Of a stretch of 64,000 nucleotides of DNA, positions 57,019 to 64,000 are shown one piece after another. The stretch's first letter is position 1, and every line of letters starts with the position of its first letter. Position numbers and translations under genes: made by a program. The notes below the pieces were generated by a model. It saw only the letters and a list, made by a program, of their open reading frames with translations. It made no database searches and was not told where the DNA came from. This stretch comes from Corynebacterium maris DSM 45190 (GTDB taxonomy: Bacteria; Actinomycetota; Actinomycetes; Mycobacteriales; Mycobacteriaceae), in assembly GCF_000442645.1 (NCBI RefSeq), contig NC_021915.1:2418001-2482000 (forward strand), written 5' to 3'.

Positions 57019-60000
57019 GTGCTTATTCTGCTTCTTATCCTCACCCTGGCGGCGCTCCTCGCACCGGTTGCCATTCGGTACCTGGGGCGCGCCGGATTTG
57101 CGCTATTGGCCTTGGTACCTGCGGCTGGATTCTTCTGGGTCCTCAGCCTCTTTCTCACCGGCGCTTTCGCCGACGGGGGCTCACTCGACGCCTCCGTGGA
57201 GTGGGTACCCGCCGCGCACCTTAACCTTGATTTCCGCCTGGATTCACTCGCGGCGCTGTTCAGCCTGATCATTCTCGGCGTAGGCGCCCTCGTGCTCCTC
57301 TACTGCTGGGGGTATTTCGACTCTAACCCGCCGCGGTTGATGAAGTTCGGCGGCGAAATGGTCGCCTTCGCCGCGGCCATGTACGGCCTGGTCATCTCCG
57401 ACAATTTCCTGCTGATGTACGTGTTCTGGGAAATCACGTCGGTGCTGTCCTTCCTGCTCGTCGGCTACTACGGCGAACGCGCCTCGTCCCGGCACGCCGC
57501 CGGTCAGGCACTCATGGTCACCACCCTGGGTGGCCTGGCCATGCTCGTCGGCATCATCTTGTTCGGCCAGCAGACCGGCGTCTGGACCCTGTCCGAGATC
57601 AGCGGCATCGAGCAGCTGGCGGACACCCCGTACATTCTGCCGGCGGTCATCCTGATCCTGGCGGGCGCGCTGTCCAAGTCCGCGATCGTCCCGGCCCACT
57701 TCTGGCTGCCCGGGGCCATGGCCGCGCCGACCCCGGTGTCCGCGTACCTGCACTCCGCGGCGATGGTCAAGGCGGGCATCTACCTGGTGGCCCGCCTCGC
57801 GCCGGATTTCCACGTCGTGGAGGGCTGGCACCTGATCGTCGTGTCGCTGGGCATCTTCACCATGCTGCTCGGCGGCTGGATGGCGTTGAAACAGAAGGAC
57901 CTGAAGCTGATCCTGGCCTACGGCACCGTGTCGCAGCTGGGCTTCATCATGTCGGTGATCTCCATCGGCTCCCGCGAGGCGCTGATGGCCGGCCTGGCGC
58001 TGACGTTCAGCCATTCGCTGTTCAAGGCGGCCCTGTTCATGATCGTCGGCGCCATCGACCACACCCTGGGCACCCGCGACGTCAACGAGATTTCCGGCCT
58101 GGGCAAGAAGGCTCCCTGGGTCGCCGTCCTCGGCTGGGTCGGCGCACTGTCCATGGCCGGCGTCCCGCCGCTGTGGGGCTTCGTGGCCAAGGAGGCCGCG
58201 CTGGGCGCCGTCCTCGAAGAGCCGATGCTGGCGGGCATGCCGCGCAACCTCATGCTGGTCGGCCTCGTCGTCGGCTCCATCCTGACGATGGCCTACGCGT
58301 TGCGCTTCCTCTACGGGGCGTTCGCCACCAAGCCGGCGACGCACCCCACCGGCGGCGGCACCTCGGAGGCCGTGGACAAGATGCACCCCATCGGCCCCGC
58401 CCTGTGGCTGGCCCCGGCTGTGCTGAACCTGCTGACCGTCGTCTTCGGTTTCTGGACCCACCCACTCGACCACGCCATCGGCACGCACCTGGACAACGTC
58501 ACCCCGCTGCCCGCCGGCGCGGAGGACACCTACCTCGCGCTGTGGCACGGGTTCACGCTCCCGCTGCTGCTCACCGCGATCATCATCGTCGCCGGCGTCG
58601 TGATGTTCTGGCAACGCGACGTGGTGGCCAAGGCGCAGTTCGAGAAACCCGCGCTGGGTTCCGCCGACCACGGCTACGACCTGGTGCTGACCTTCTTCCG
58701 CAACATCTCGCTGCGTCTGACCGCCTCCACCCAGCGCGGCTCCCTCGGCGGCAACCTGGGGATCATTTTCTCGGTCCTCATCCTGCTGCCCGGCATCGCC
58801 CTGTTCCTGGGCGAGCGCAACGACGTCCGCATGGTGCTGTGGGATTCGCCCGGCCAGGCGATCGCCTCCGTCATCATCGTTCTCGCCGCCATCGCGGCCA
58901 CGATCACCACGAACCGCCTGTCCGGCGTGATTCTCGTGGGCGTGACCGGTTACGCGCTGGCGATGCTCTTCGCCCTGCAGGGCGCCCCTGACCTGGCGCT
59001 GACCCAGACCCTGATCGAAACGGTCATCATGGTGCTGTTCATGCTGGTGCTGCGCAAGCTCCCGGCGGAGGTCGACAAGTCCCAGACCGCCAAGAACCGG
59101 CGCCTGCGCGCGTGGCTGGCGATCGCCGTCGGGCTGACCGTCAGCGTCGTCGCAATGTTCGCGATGAACGCCCGCACCGAGTCCCCGATCTCGTCCTACA
59201 TGCCGGATCTGGCCTACGAGGTCAGCCACGGCGCCAACGCGGTCAACGTCATCCTCGTCGACATCCGTGCCTGGGACACCTTCGGCGAAATTTCCGTGCT
59301 GGTCATCGCCGCCACCGGCGTGGCGTCCCTGATCTACCGCACCCGCTCCTTCACCCGCGGCTCGCGGCGCCCGACGCTGAGCGTCCGCGGCCGCCGCTGG
59401 CTGGCCTCCGGCGTCGAAGGGGAAAAGGCGCAGAACCGCTCCATGATGGTGGACGTGGTCACGCGCCTGCTCTTCCCGACGATGATCGTGCTGTCCCTGT
59501 ACTTCTTCTTCACGGGCCACAACGCCCCGGGCGGCGGTTTCGCCGGTGGCCTGGTCGCCGCGTTGGCCTTCACCCTGCGCTACATCGCGGGCGGCCGCGC
59601 CGAACTCGAGGAGGCCCTGCCCATCGACGCGGGCAAGATCCTGGGCACCGGCCTGATCGCCTCCCTGATCGCGGCTTTCGCGCCGATGTTCTTCGGCGCC
59701 CCGCCGTTGACGTCCTACAGCTGGGACATCGCCCTCCCGCTCGTCGGCGACGTGCATGTGCCGTCTGTGCTGCTCTTCGACGTCGGCGTCTACCTCATCG
59801 TCGTCGGCCTGATCAAACACGTCCTCGACTCCATGGGCGGACAGCTCGACCTCGAGGAGGAGGTGCGCAAGCAGCGCGCCCGCGACCGCGCCCGCTCGCT
59901 GCAGCGCGCCGCCGAACAGCGCCGCCAGTCCCAGGGCGTGACCGAAGGCCCGATGGCCTCCAGCCCCCGTGGCGCCGGCGGAGTCGCCGGCTCCTCGACC

Positions 60001-60075
60001 GCCACCAAGTCCAGGATCGCGGCCGCCGAAGACGCGGCGCGCGACGACGACAACCACGGAAAGGAGGAGCAGTAA
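57019..60075 (+). CDS. mrpA: Na+(K+)/H+ antiporter subunit A with fused MrpB domain
   Basis: A 1018-residue polytopic subunit of the Mrp antiporter, related to NuoL of complex I. LLMYVFWEITSVLSFLL carries the conserved Glu138, AHFWLPGAMAAPTPVSAYLHSAAMVKAGIYL is the quinone-less NuoL signature, and GVPPLWGFVAKE lies near 390. Residues about 815-950 (LLFPTMIVLSLYFFFTGHNAPGGGF and on) form the MrpB-like domain; a charged tail ends the protein. This explains why no separate mrpB gene exists. GTG start with GGGGAG upstream. It exchanges Na+ or K+ for protons. Confidence 0.95.
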   Translation: MLILLLILTLAALLAPVAIRYLGRAGFALLALVPAAGFFWVLSLFLTGAFADGGSLDASVEWVPAAHLNLDFRLDSLAALFSLIILGVGALVLLYCWGYFDSNPPRLMKFGGEMVAFAAAMYGLVISDNFLLMYVFWEITSVLSFLLVGYYGERASSRHAAGQALMVTTLGGLAMLVGIILFGQQTGVWTLSEISGIEQLADTPYILPAVILILAGALSKSAIVPAHFWLPGAMAAPTPVSAYLHSAAMVKAGIYLVARLAPDFHVVEGWHLIVVSLGIFTMLLGGWMALKQKDLKLILAYGTVSQLGFIMSVISIGSREALMAGLALTFSHSLFKAALFMIVGAIDHTLGTRDVNEISGLGKKAPWVAVLGWVGALSMAGVPPLWGFVAKEAALGAVLEEPMLAGMPRNLMLVGLVVGSILTMAYALRFLYGAFATKPATHPTGGGTSEAVDKMHPIGPALWLAPAVLNLLTVVFGFWTHPLDHAIGTHLDNVTPLPAGAEDTYLALWHGFTLPLLLTAIIIVAGVVMFWQRDVVAKAQFEKPALGSADHGYDLVLTFFRNISLRLTASTQRGSLGGNLGIIFSVLILLPGIALFLGERNDVRMVLWDSPGQAIASVIIVLAAIAATITTNRLSGVILVGVTGYALAMLFALQGAPDLALTQTLIETVIMVLFMLVLRKLPAEVDKSQTAKNRRLRAWLAIAVGLTVSVVAMFAMNARTESPISSYMPDLAYEVSHGANAVNVILVDIRAWDTFGEISVLVIAATGVASLIYRTRSFTRGSRRPTLSVRGRRWLASGVEGEKAQNRSMMVDVVTRLLFPTMIVLSLYFFFTGHNAPGGGFAGGLVAALAFTLRYIAGGRAELEEALPIDAGKILGTGLIASLIAAFAPMFFGAPPLTSYSWDIALPLVGDVHVPSVLLFDVGVYLIVVGLIKHVLDSMGGQLDLEEEVRKQRARDRARSLQRAAEQRRQSQGVTEGPMASSPRGAGGVAGSSTATKSRIAAAEDAARDDDNHGKEEQ

Positions 60076-60570
60076 ATGGAAGCGAATCTCTTCCTCTTAC
60101 TCGCGTCGGGCACAATGATCGCCGCCGGCGTCTACCTGGTCACTGACCGCGTGCTCACCCGAATTTTGTTGGGCATCCTGCTCATCGGAAACGGCGCCAA
60201 CCTCCTCATCCTGCAGGCCGGCGGCCCCGCCGGTTCCCCGCCGGTGATGTTCCGCGACAGCGAGATATACGGGGAGGGCCAGGTCGCCGACCCGCTGGCC
60301 CAGGCCATGATCCTGACCGCGATCGTCATCGCCATGTCGCTGACCGCGTTCATCCTCGCCCTGATCTACCGCCAATACCGTTACCGCACGGTCGACGTCG
60401 TGGAGGACGACGAGGAAGACCAGGCCATCGCGGCGCGCCCCATTTCCGCTGCCGCGGCGCCGGACCACGACGCCTCCGACGACCCGGAAACCGGGCGCAT
60501 GACCAGCGAAGGCGACTCCTTCGGCCCGAAGTCCTTCGAGGAGCCGGTGAAGGGAGCCCAGGATGATTGA
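60076..60570 (+). CDS. mrpC: Mrp antiporter subunit C
   Basis: A 164-residue NuoK-like subunit. The first 100 residues give three helices (GTMIAAGVYLVTDRVLTRILLGILLIGNGANLLIL and DPLAQAMILTAIVIAMSLTAF). A polar tail of about 55 residues is longer than usual. Its ATG directly follows the mrpA stop, with GGAGGAG before it, and its end overlaps mrpD by 8 bases. Confidence 0.94.
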   Translation: MEANLFLLLASGTMIAAGVYLVTDRVLTRILLGILLIGNGANLLILQAGGPAGSPPVMFRDSEIYGEGQVADPLAQAMILTAIVIAMSLTAFILALIYRQYRYRTVDVVEDDEEDQAIAARPISAAAAPDHDASDDPETGRMTSEGDSFGPKSFEEPVKGAQDD

Positions 60571-62293
60571 TTTCTTGCAGTCGCTCACCGACGCCCTCAT
60601 CCCCTACATGCCGTACATGATCCCGACGGCGGTGTTGTTGCCGGCTCTCGCCGCGGCGCTCGCGCTGCTGTTGGGCCGCACCCCGGGAGCCCAGCGCTTC
60701 GTGGCGCTCGGCTCGCTGACCCTGCTTTCCGTGCTCAGCCTGTTGATGATCGTCATCACCGACTTGGAAGGCATCCAGACCGTCCAGATCGGTGGCTGGG
60801 ACGCCCCCATCGGCATCACCCTGGTCGCCGACCGCCTGTCGACGACGATGCTGTTCGTCTCTTCCGTCGTCCTGCTCTGCGTCATGTGGTACGCCATCGC
60901 CCAAGGCGTGCGCGACGGCGGCAAGGACGAGCCGGTGGCCGTGTTCCTGCCCTCCTACATGTTGCTGAGCATGGGCGTGAACCTGTCCTTCCTGGCCGGC
61001 GACCTCTTCAACTTGTACGTCGGCTTCGAGATCTTCCTGGTGGCCTCCTACGTGCTGCTCACCCTGGGCGGCTCGCCTTCCCGCGTGCGCGCCGGCATCG
61101 GCTACGTGGTGGTCTCGATGATCTCCTCGATGATCTTCCTCTTCGCCTTGGCGATGGTCTACGCCTCCGTGGGCACCGTCAACATGGCCCAGATCGGTGA
61201 ACGCATGGAAGACGTTCCCGTCGGCACCCGCGCCGCGATCTTCGGCACCCTGCTCGTCGCCTTCGGCATCAAGGCCGCGGTCGTCCCGCTGGACGCATGG
61301 CTCCCGGACGCCTATCCCACCGCACCGTCGCTGGTCACCGCGATCTTCGCGGGCCTGCTGACCAAAGTCGGCGTCTACGCCATCATCCGGATGCGCACCG
61401 CCGTGTTCACCGACGGCATCTTCGACGACCTCTTCTTATGGGTGGGGTTAGTGACCATGATCGTGGGCATCCTCGGCGCCATGGCGCAAAACGACATCAA
61501 ACGATTGCTGTCGTTTACCCTGGTCAGCCACATCGGCTACATGATCATGGGCATTGGGCTGGGATCCGCGATGGGGCTGTCCGGCGCGATCTTCTACGCC
61601 GTGCACCACATCCTGGTGCAGACCGCCCTCTTCCTGGTCGTCGGCCTCATTGAGCGCCAGGCCGGCACCACCTCGCTGCGCCGCCTCGGCTCATTGATGT
61701 ACACCGCCCCGCTCATCGCGGTGCTGTACTTCATCCCGGCGATCAACCTCGGCGGCATCCCGCCGTTCTCCGGCTTCATCGGCAAGATCATCCTGCTCGA
61801 GGCCGCCGCAGAAAAGGGCGCCTGGTTGGCGTGGGTGCTCGTCGCCGGCGCCGTGATCACCTCCCTGCTGACCCTGTACGTGATGGTGCTGGTCTGGTCG
61901 AAGGCGTTCTGGCGCGACCGCAAGGACGCCCCCGAAGGCGAAATCGCCACTGCGCGTCCGGCGCCGTTGGCCGACGTCACCGATGAAGTCAACATCAAGG
62001 ACCGCAAGGACGTGGGCAGGCTGCCCTTCGGCATGGTCGCCTCCACCACGACGCTGATCCTGGCGAGCGTGTCCATCACCGTCCTGGCCGGGCCGATCTC
62101 CAGCATCACCTCCCGCGCCGCCGAAAGCGCCCAAGACGCGAACGTGTACCGCACCGCGGTGCTCGGCGAAAACTGGGAGGACGACCCGGGTCGCACGATC
62201 GACCAGGAACGTCTCGACGACGGCTCCGACCGTCTCGACGAACGCGAGCACCTGATGTCCGAGTCCACGTCGGGCAACGAGGAGGACCGCTAA
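60563..62293 (+). CDS. mrpD: Mrp antiporter subunit D
   Basis: A 576-residue NuoM/NuoN-like subunit with about fourteen helices, forming a second proton channel beside MrpA. GDLFNLYVGFEIFLVASYVLL holds the conserved Glu, PLDAWLPDAYPTAPSLVTAIFAGLLTKVGVYAIIR the central Lys region, and NLGGIPPFSGFIGKIILLEA the C-terminal signature. A charged soluble tail follows. AGGGAG precedes the ATG; TAATG coupling joins it to mrpE. Confidence 0.95.
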   Translation: MIDFLQSLTDALIPYMPYMIPTAVLLPALAAALALLLGRTPGAQRFVALGSLTLLSVLSLLMIVITDLEGIQTVQIGGWDAPIGITLVADRLSTTMLFVSSVVLLCVMWYAIAQGVRDGGKDEPVAVFLPSYMLLSMGVNLSFLAGDLFNLYVGFEIFLVASYVLLTLGGSPSRVRAGIGYVVVSMISSMIFLFALAMVYASVGTVNMAQIGERMEDVPVGTRAAIFGTLLVAFGIKAAVVPLDAWLPDAYPTAPSLVTAIFAGLLTKVGVYAIIRMRTAVFTDGIFDDLFLWVGLVTMIVGILGAMAQNDIKRLLSFTLVSHIGYMIMGIGLGSAMGLSGAIFYAVHHILVQTALFLVVGLIERQAGTTSLRRLGSLMYTAPLIAVLYFIPAINLGGIPPFSGFIGKIILLEAAAEKGAWLAWVLVAGAVITSLLTLYVMVLVWSKAFWRDRKDAPEGEIATARPAPLADVTDEVNIKDRKDVGRLPFGMVASTTTLILASVSITVLAGPISSITSRAAESAQDANVYRTAVLGENWEDDPGRTIDQERLDDGSDRLDEREHLMSESTSGNEEDR

Positions 62294-62805
62294 TGCTCTG
62301 GCAAAAATTCACTGCCCGCTTCCACCCCATGTACCTGATCTGGATCGTGGTGCTGTGGTGCCTGATGATGGGCGAGTTCAACTGGCCCAACCTCGTCGGC
62401 GGACTGCTCATCGGCCTGCTGGTCATCTTCGCCCTGCCGCTGCCGGCGATGCCCACCCGCGGCGTCAACGTCAGCTGGCTGCGTCTGCTGGCCTTCATCG
62501 GCATCTGGCTCAAGGACCTGGCCTTCGCGTCGGTGAAGGTCTCCTGGTTGGCGCTGCGGCCCGCCGCGCCGCCGAAGACCGCCATCCTCAAAGTCCCCAT
62601 GCGCGTGTCCAACGAGTTCGTCCTATACTTCGCCACCTGCGCCTATAACCTGCAGCCGGGCGGTTCAGTCTCCGACATCGACATCGCGAACCGCATCTGG
62701 ACCATTCACGTCCTCGACGCCGACGACGAAGACGACATCGAACGCGAAATCCAGAACGTGCTCGACCTGGAACGCCGCATGATCAAGATTTTCGAAGGAG
62801 TCTGA
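62293..62805 (+). CDS. mrpE: Mrp antiporter subunit E
   Basis: A 170-residue subunit. Two helices lie at the N-terminus (YLIWIVVLWCLMMGEFNWPNLVGGLLIGLLVIF). A cytosolic region follows with SVKVSWLALRP, CAYNLQPGGSVSDID and WTIHVLDADD, all usual for MrpE. Its ATG shares a base with the mrpD stop. Confidence 0.93.
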   Translation: MLWQKFTARFHPMYLIWIVVLWCLMMGEFNWPNLVGGLLIGLLVIFALPLPAMPTRGVNVSWLRLLAFIGIWLKDLAFASVKVSWLALRPAAPPKTAILKVPMRVSNEFVLYFATCAYNLQPGGSVSDIDIANRIWTIHVLDADDEDDIEREIQNVLDLERRMIKIFEGV

Positions 62806-62806
62806 C

Positions 62807-63082
62807 GTGAACGACACACTCTATACCTCGTTTCTCCTGGTGGCGGCGGTTTTCCTCGCGCTGGGGTTTCTCATCATGACCTTCCGCATCCTGGTGGGCC
62901 CGAACTCGCTGGACCGGATGATCGGCCTCGACGGGTTCATCGCGATGCTCCAGTGCGCCTTGGCCGTCTACATCTGCTGGACGCTGGACACCACCATCGC
63001 CAACGCCATGTTGGTCATCGCCTTGCTCGGGTTCATCTCCTCGATCTCGGTCGCGCGCTTCCGCAAGAGGGACGGTAACTAA
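62807..63082 (+). CDS. mrpF: Mrp antiporter subunit F
   Basis: A 91-residue subunit with three helices; FRILVGPNSLDRMIGLDGFIAMLQCAL is the family core. It uses a GTG start one base after the mrpE stop and overlaps mrpG as TAATG. Confidence 0.93.
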   Translation: MNDTLYTSFLLVAAVFLALGFLIMTFRILVGPNSLDRMIGLDGFIAMLQCALAVYICWTLDTTIANAMLVIALLGFISSISVARFRKRDGN

Positions 63083-63465
63083 TGAACTGGATACTCATCG
63101 CAGACGTCATTTCGCTGGTCTTCATCCTGGCCGGCTCGATCTTCGTCTTCTCCGCCGCCGTCGGCGTCACCCGTTTCAAGGACACCATGTCCGGCATCCA
63201 CGCGATCACCAAACCACAGACGACCGGTCTGTTGTTGGTGGTCACCGGCACGATCATCCGGATCGTCGGTTCCGAGGATTTCTCGGTCGCCGAGCGCGGC
63301 GACCTCGGCATCTTGGTCTTGCTCATCCTTTTCGCGTTGATGACCAGCCCGGTCACCGCACAGCGCCTGGGCCGCGTGTCTCGGCGTGAAGCCCTTTACG
63401 GGGCGAAGGAGGACATGTCGCGCAACGACGCTCCGGCGGAGCGTCGCGCCCGCACCCGCCGCTAG
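63082..63465 (+). CDS. mrpG: Mrp antiporter subunit G
   Basis: A 127-residue subunit closing the operon. GSIFVFSAAVGVTRFKDTMSGIHAITKPQTTGLLLVVTG is the MrpG signature, with three helices and a basic C-terminal tail rich in Arg. A strong terminator follows 17 bases later. Confidence 0.93.
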   Translation: MNWILIADVISLVFILAGSIFVFSAAVGVTRFKDTMSGIHAITKPQTTGLLLVVTGTIIRIVGSEDFSVAERGDLGILVLLILFALMTSPVTAQRLGRVSRREALYGAKEDMSRNDAPAERRARTRR

Positions 63466-63482
63466 CCCCACGCACCCCTGCG

Positions 63483-63510
63483 AATGCCCCGCCTGCAGGC
63501 GGGGCATTTT
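63483..63510 (+). terminator. rho-independent terminator of the mrp operon
   Basis: A near-perfect palindrome around TGCA (stem AATGCCCCGCC) is followed by TTTT at 63507-63510. It lies 17 bases after mrpG. Confidence 0.88.
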
Positions 63511-63539
63511 CACTGGGTGGCCGTGGCATGCTGGGACGC

Positions 63540-63911
63540 ATGGAGTCGGCTCTCGCAGGTCCCGTGACCCTGTTGTTTTCCGTGGCGCTCATCGCGGTGG
63601 TGAGTATCTCCGTCACCCGGGGCGCGGCCGCCGGGCGCCTGCCGCGGGGTGGCGGGGCGGGCATACTGACCCACCGCACACAAGCCTCCGACAAAGCGTG
63701 GCGGGCGGCCCACACGGCCGCTCTTCCCCTGGTCAACCGCACAGGCTGGGTGGCCGCCGGCGCCGTCGCCGCCGCGATCATCGCGCAGACGCTCCTCGGC
63801 GGCATGTGGGGCATGGCGGCGGCAGGGGCCGGCATGGCGCTCGAAATCGGGATCCTCCTGGCGGCTGCGCGCCGCGCCGACCGGGCAGCCCGCGCCGCTG
63901 AGGGCCCCTAG
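63540..63911 (+). CDS. SdpI-like small membrane protein
   Basis: A 123-residue membrane protein with three helices. GILTHRTQASDKAWRAAHTAALPL lies between helices 1 and 2 and resembles the conserved segment of SdpI/YhfL-type proteins, which confer immunity to toxic peptides in Bacillus. The rest is not diagnostic. An in-frame ATG 12 bases upstream is possible; ATG at 63540 is chosen because it is 7 bases after a CATGCT hexamer, as in leaderless genes. The function is unknown. Confidence 0.65.
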   Translation: MESALAGPVTLLFSVALIAVVSISVTRGAAAGRLPRGGGAGILTHRTQASDKAWRAAHTAALPLVNRTGWVAAGAVAAAIIAQTLLGGMWGMAAAGAGMALEIGILLAAARRADRAARAAEGP

Positions 63912-63958
63912 CCGGCGAACGTCCAGCGAGGCGCCTCCGCCCCGGCTACTGTGAGCGC

Positions 63959-64000
63959 ATGACCACCGCTTCTTCCGGGACAAGCGCGCAGCGCACCGAC
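63959..64000 (+). CDS. start of a truncated gene
   Basis: An ATG at 63959 opens a frame that runs off the window after 14 codons (MTTASSGTSAQRTD). TACTGT lies 6 bases before it, as expected for a leaderless start. Too little is visible to assign a product. Confidence 0.42.
   Translation, partial: MTTASSGTSAQRTD

Noticed and set aside
57244..60057. Very long open frame antisense to mrpA (and similar ones opposite pls-like, clpC, groEL, phoX-like and cysS)
   Set aside because: They mirror strongly biased codon use of the real genes in high-GC DNA, have no family similarity, and consist of repetitive Gly/Arg/His/Asp-rich sequence.

Overview
The window is high-GC actinobacterial DNA and almost certainly chromosomal Corynebacterium. 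The best evidence is a porH-porA pair of tiny cell-wall porin genes lying between groEL and ppk2, an arrangement known from C. glutamicum. Supporting evidence is the ftsH-folE-folP-folB-folK block, carD-ispD-ispF, radA-disA, clpC and an Mrp antiporter whose A subunit carries a fused B domain. No rRNA, tRNA, CRISPR array, insertion sequence or prophage was recognised.

Layout. 1-1325: end of a metal (Mn/Zn-type) ABC transporter. 1345-8064 (minus): flavin oxidoreductase, DoxX-like protein, cysS-rlmB, nagB and carD-ispD-ispF. 8303-11527 (plus): lipoprotein, radA, disA. 11537-18495: membrane protein, carbonic anhydrase, mutY, AEC transporter, secreted lipase, phosphoesterase, Na/Pi cotransporter. 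18703-24520: clpC, two orphan regulators (TetR, ArsR), lysS. 24671-31321: secreted alkaline phosphatase, hypothetical genes, flavohaemoprotein hmp and a PhoX-type phosphatase. 31398-39500 (minus): one long overlapping operon from ftsH through folate genes to a divergent PanC-like protein. 39674-42528 (minus): dacB-tilS-hpt, divergent from ppa. 43364-49004: rhodanese, a MarR regulator overlapping a 1297-residue NRPS-like enzyme resembling epsilon-poly-L-lysine synthetase, and a protein made of two copies of an unknown domain. 49134-54380: TSUP permease, enoyl-CoA hydratase, ppk2, porA, porH, groEL with two CIRCE operators. 54602-56712: M20 peptidase, then a leader peptide and RNA switch in front of a free-standing LeuA-regulatory-domain-like protein. 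57019-63465: complete mrpACDEFG operon. A small membrane protein and the start of a truncated gene close the window.

The most interesting parts are: the leader at 56019-56187, where one RNA segment can pair either with a site beside the leader stop codon or with the ribosome binding site of the next gene; the MarR/poly-amino-acid-synthetase-like unit; the unusual PorH/PorA proteins with a DtxR-box-like site upstream; the PanC-like and Rossmann-like pair that have both lost family motifs; and a 27-bp inverted repeat built from a tandem unit after ppa. Housekeeping functions dominate, with themes of phosphate handling (two secreted phosphatases, Na/Pi cotransport, PPK2, Ppa) and envelope or ion homeostasis (porins, DacB, Mrp).
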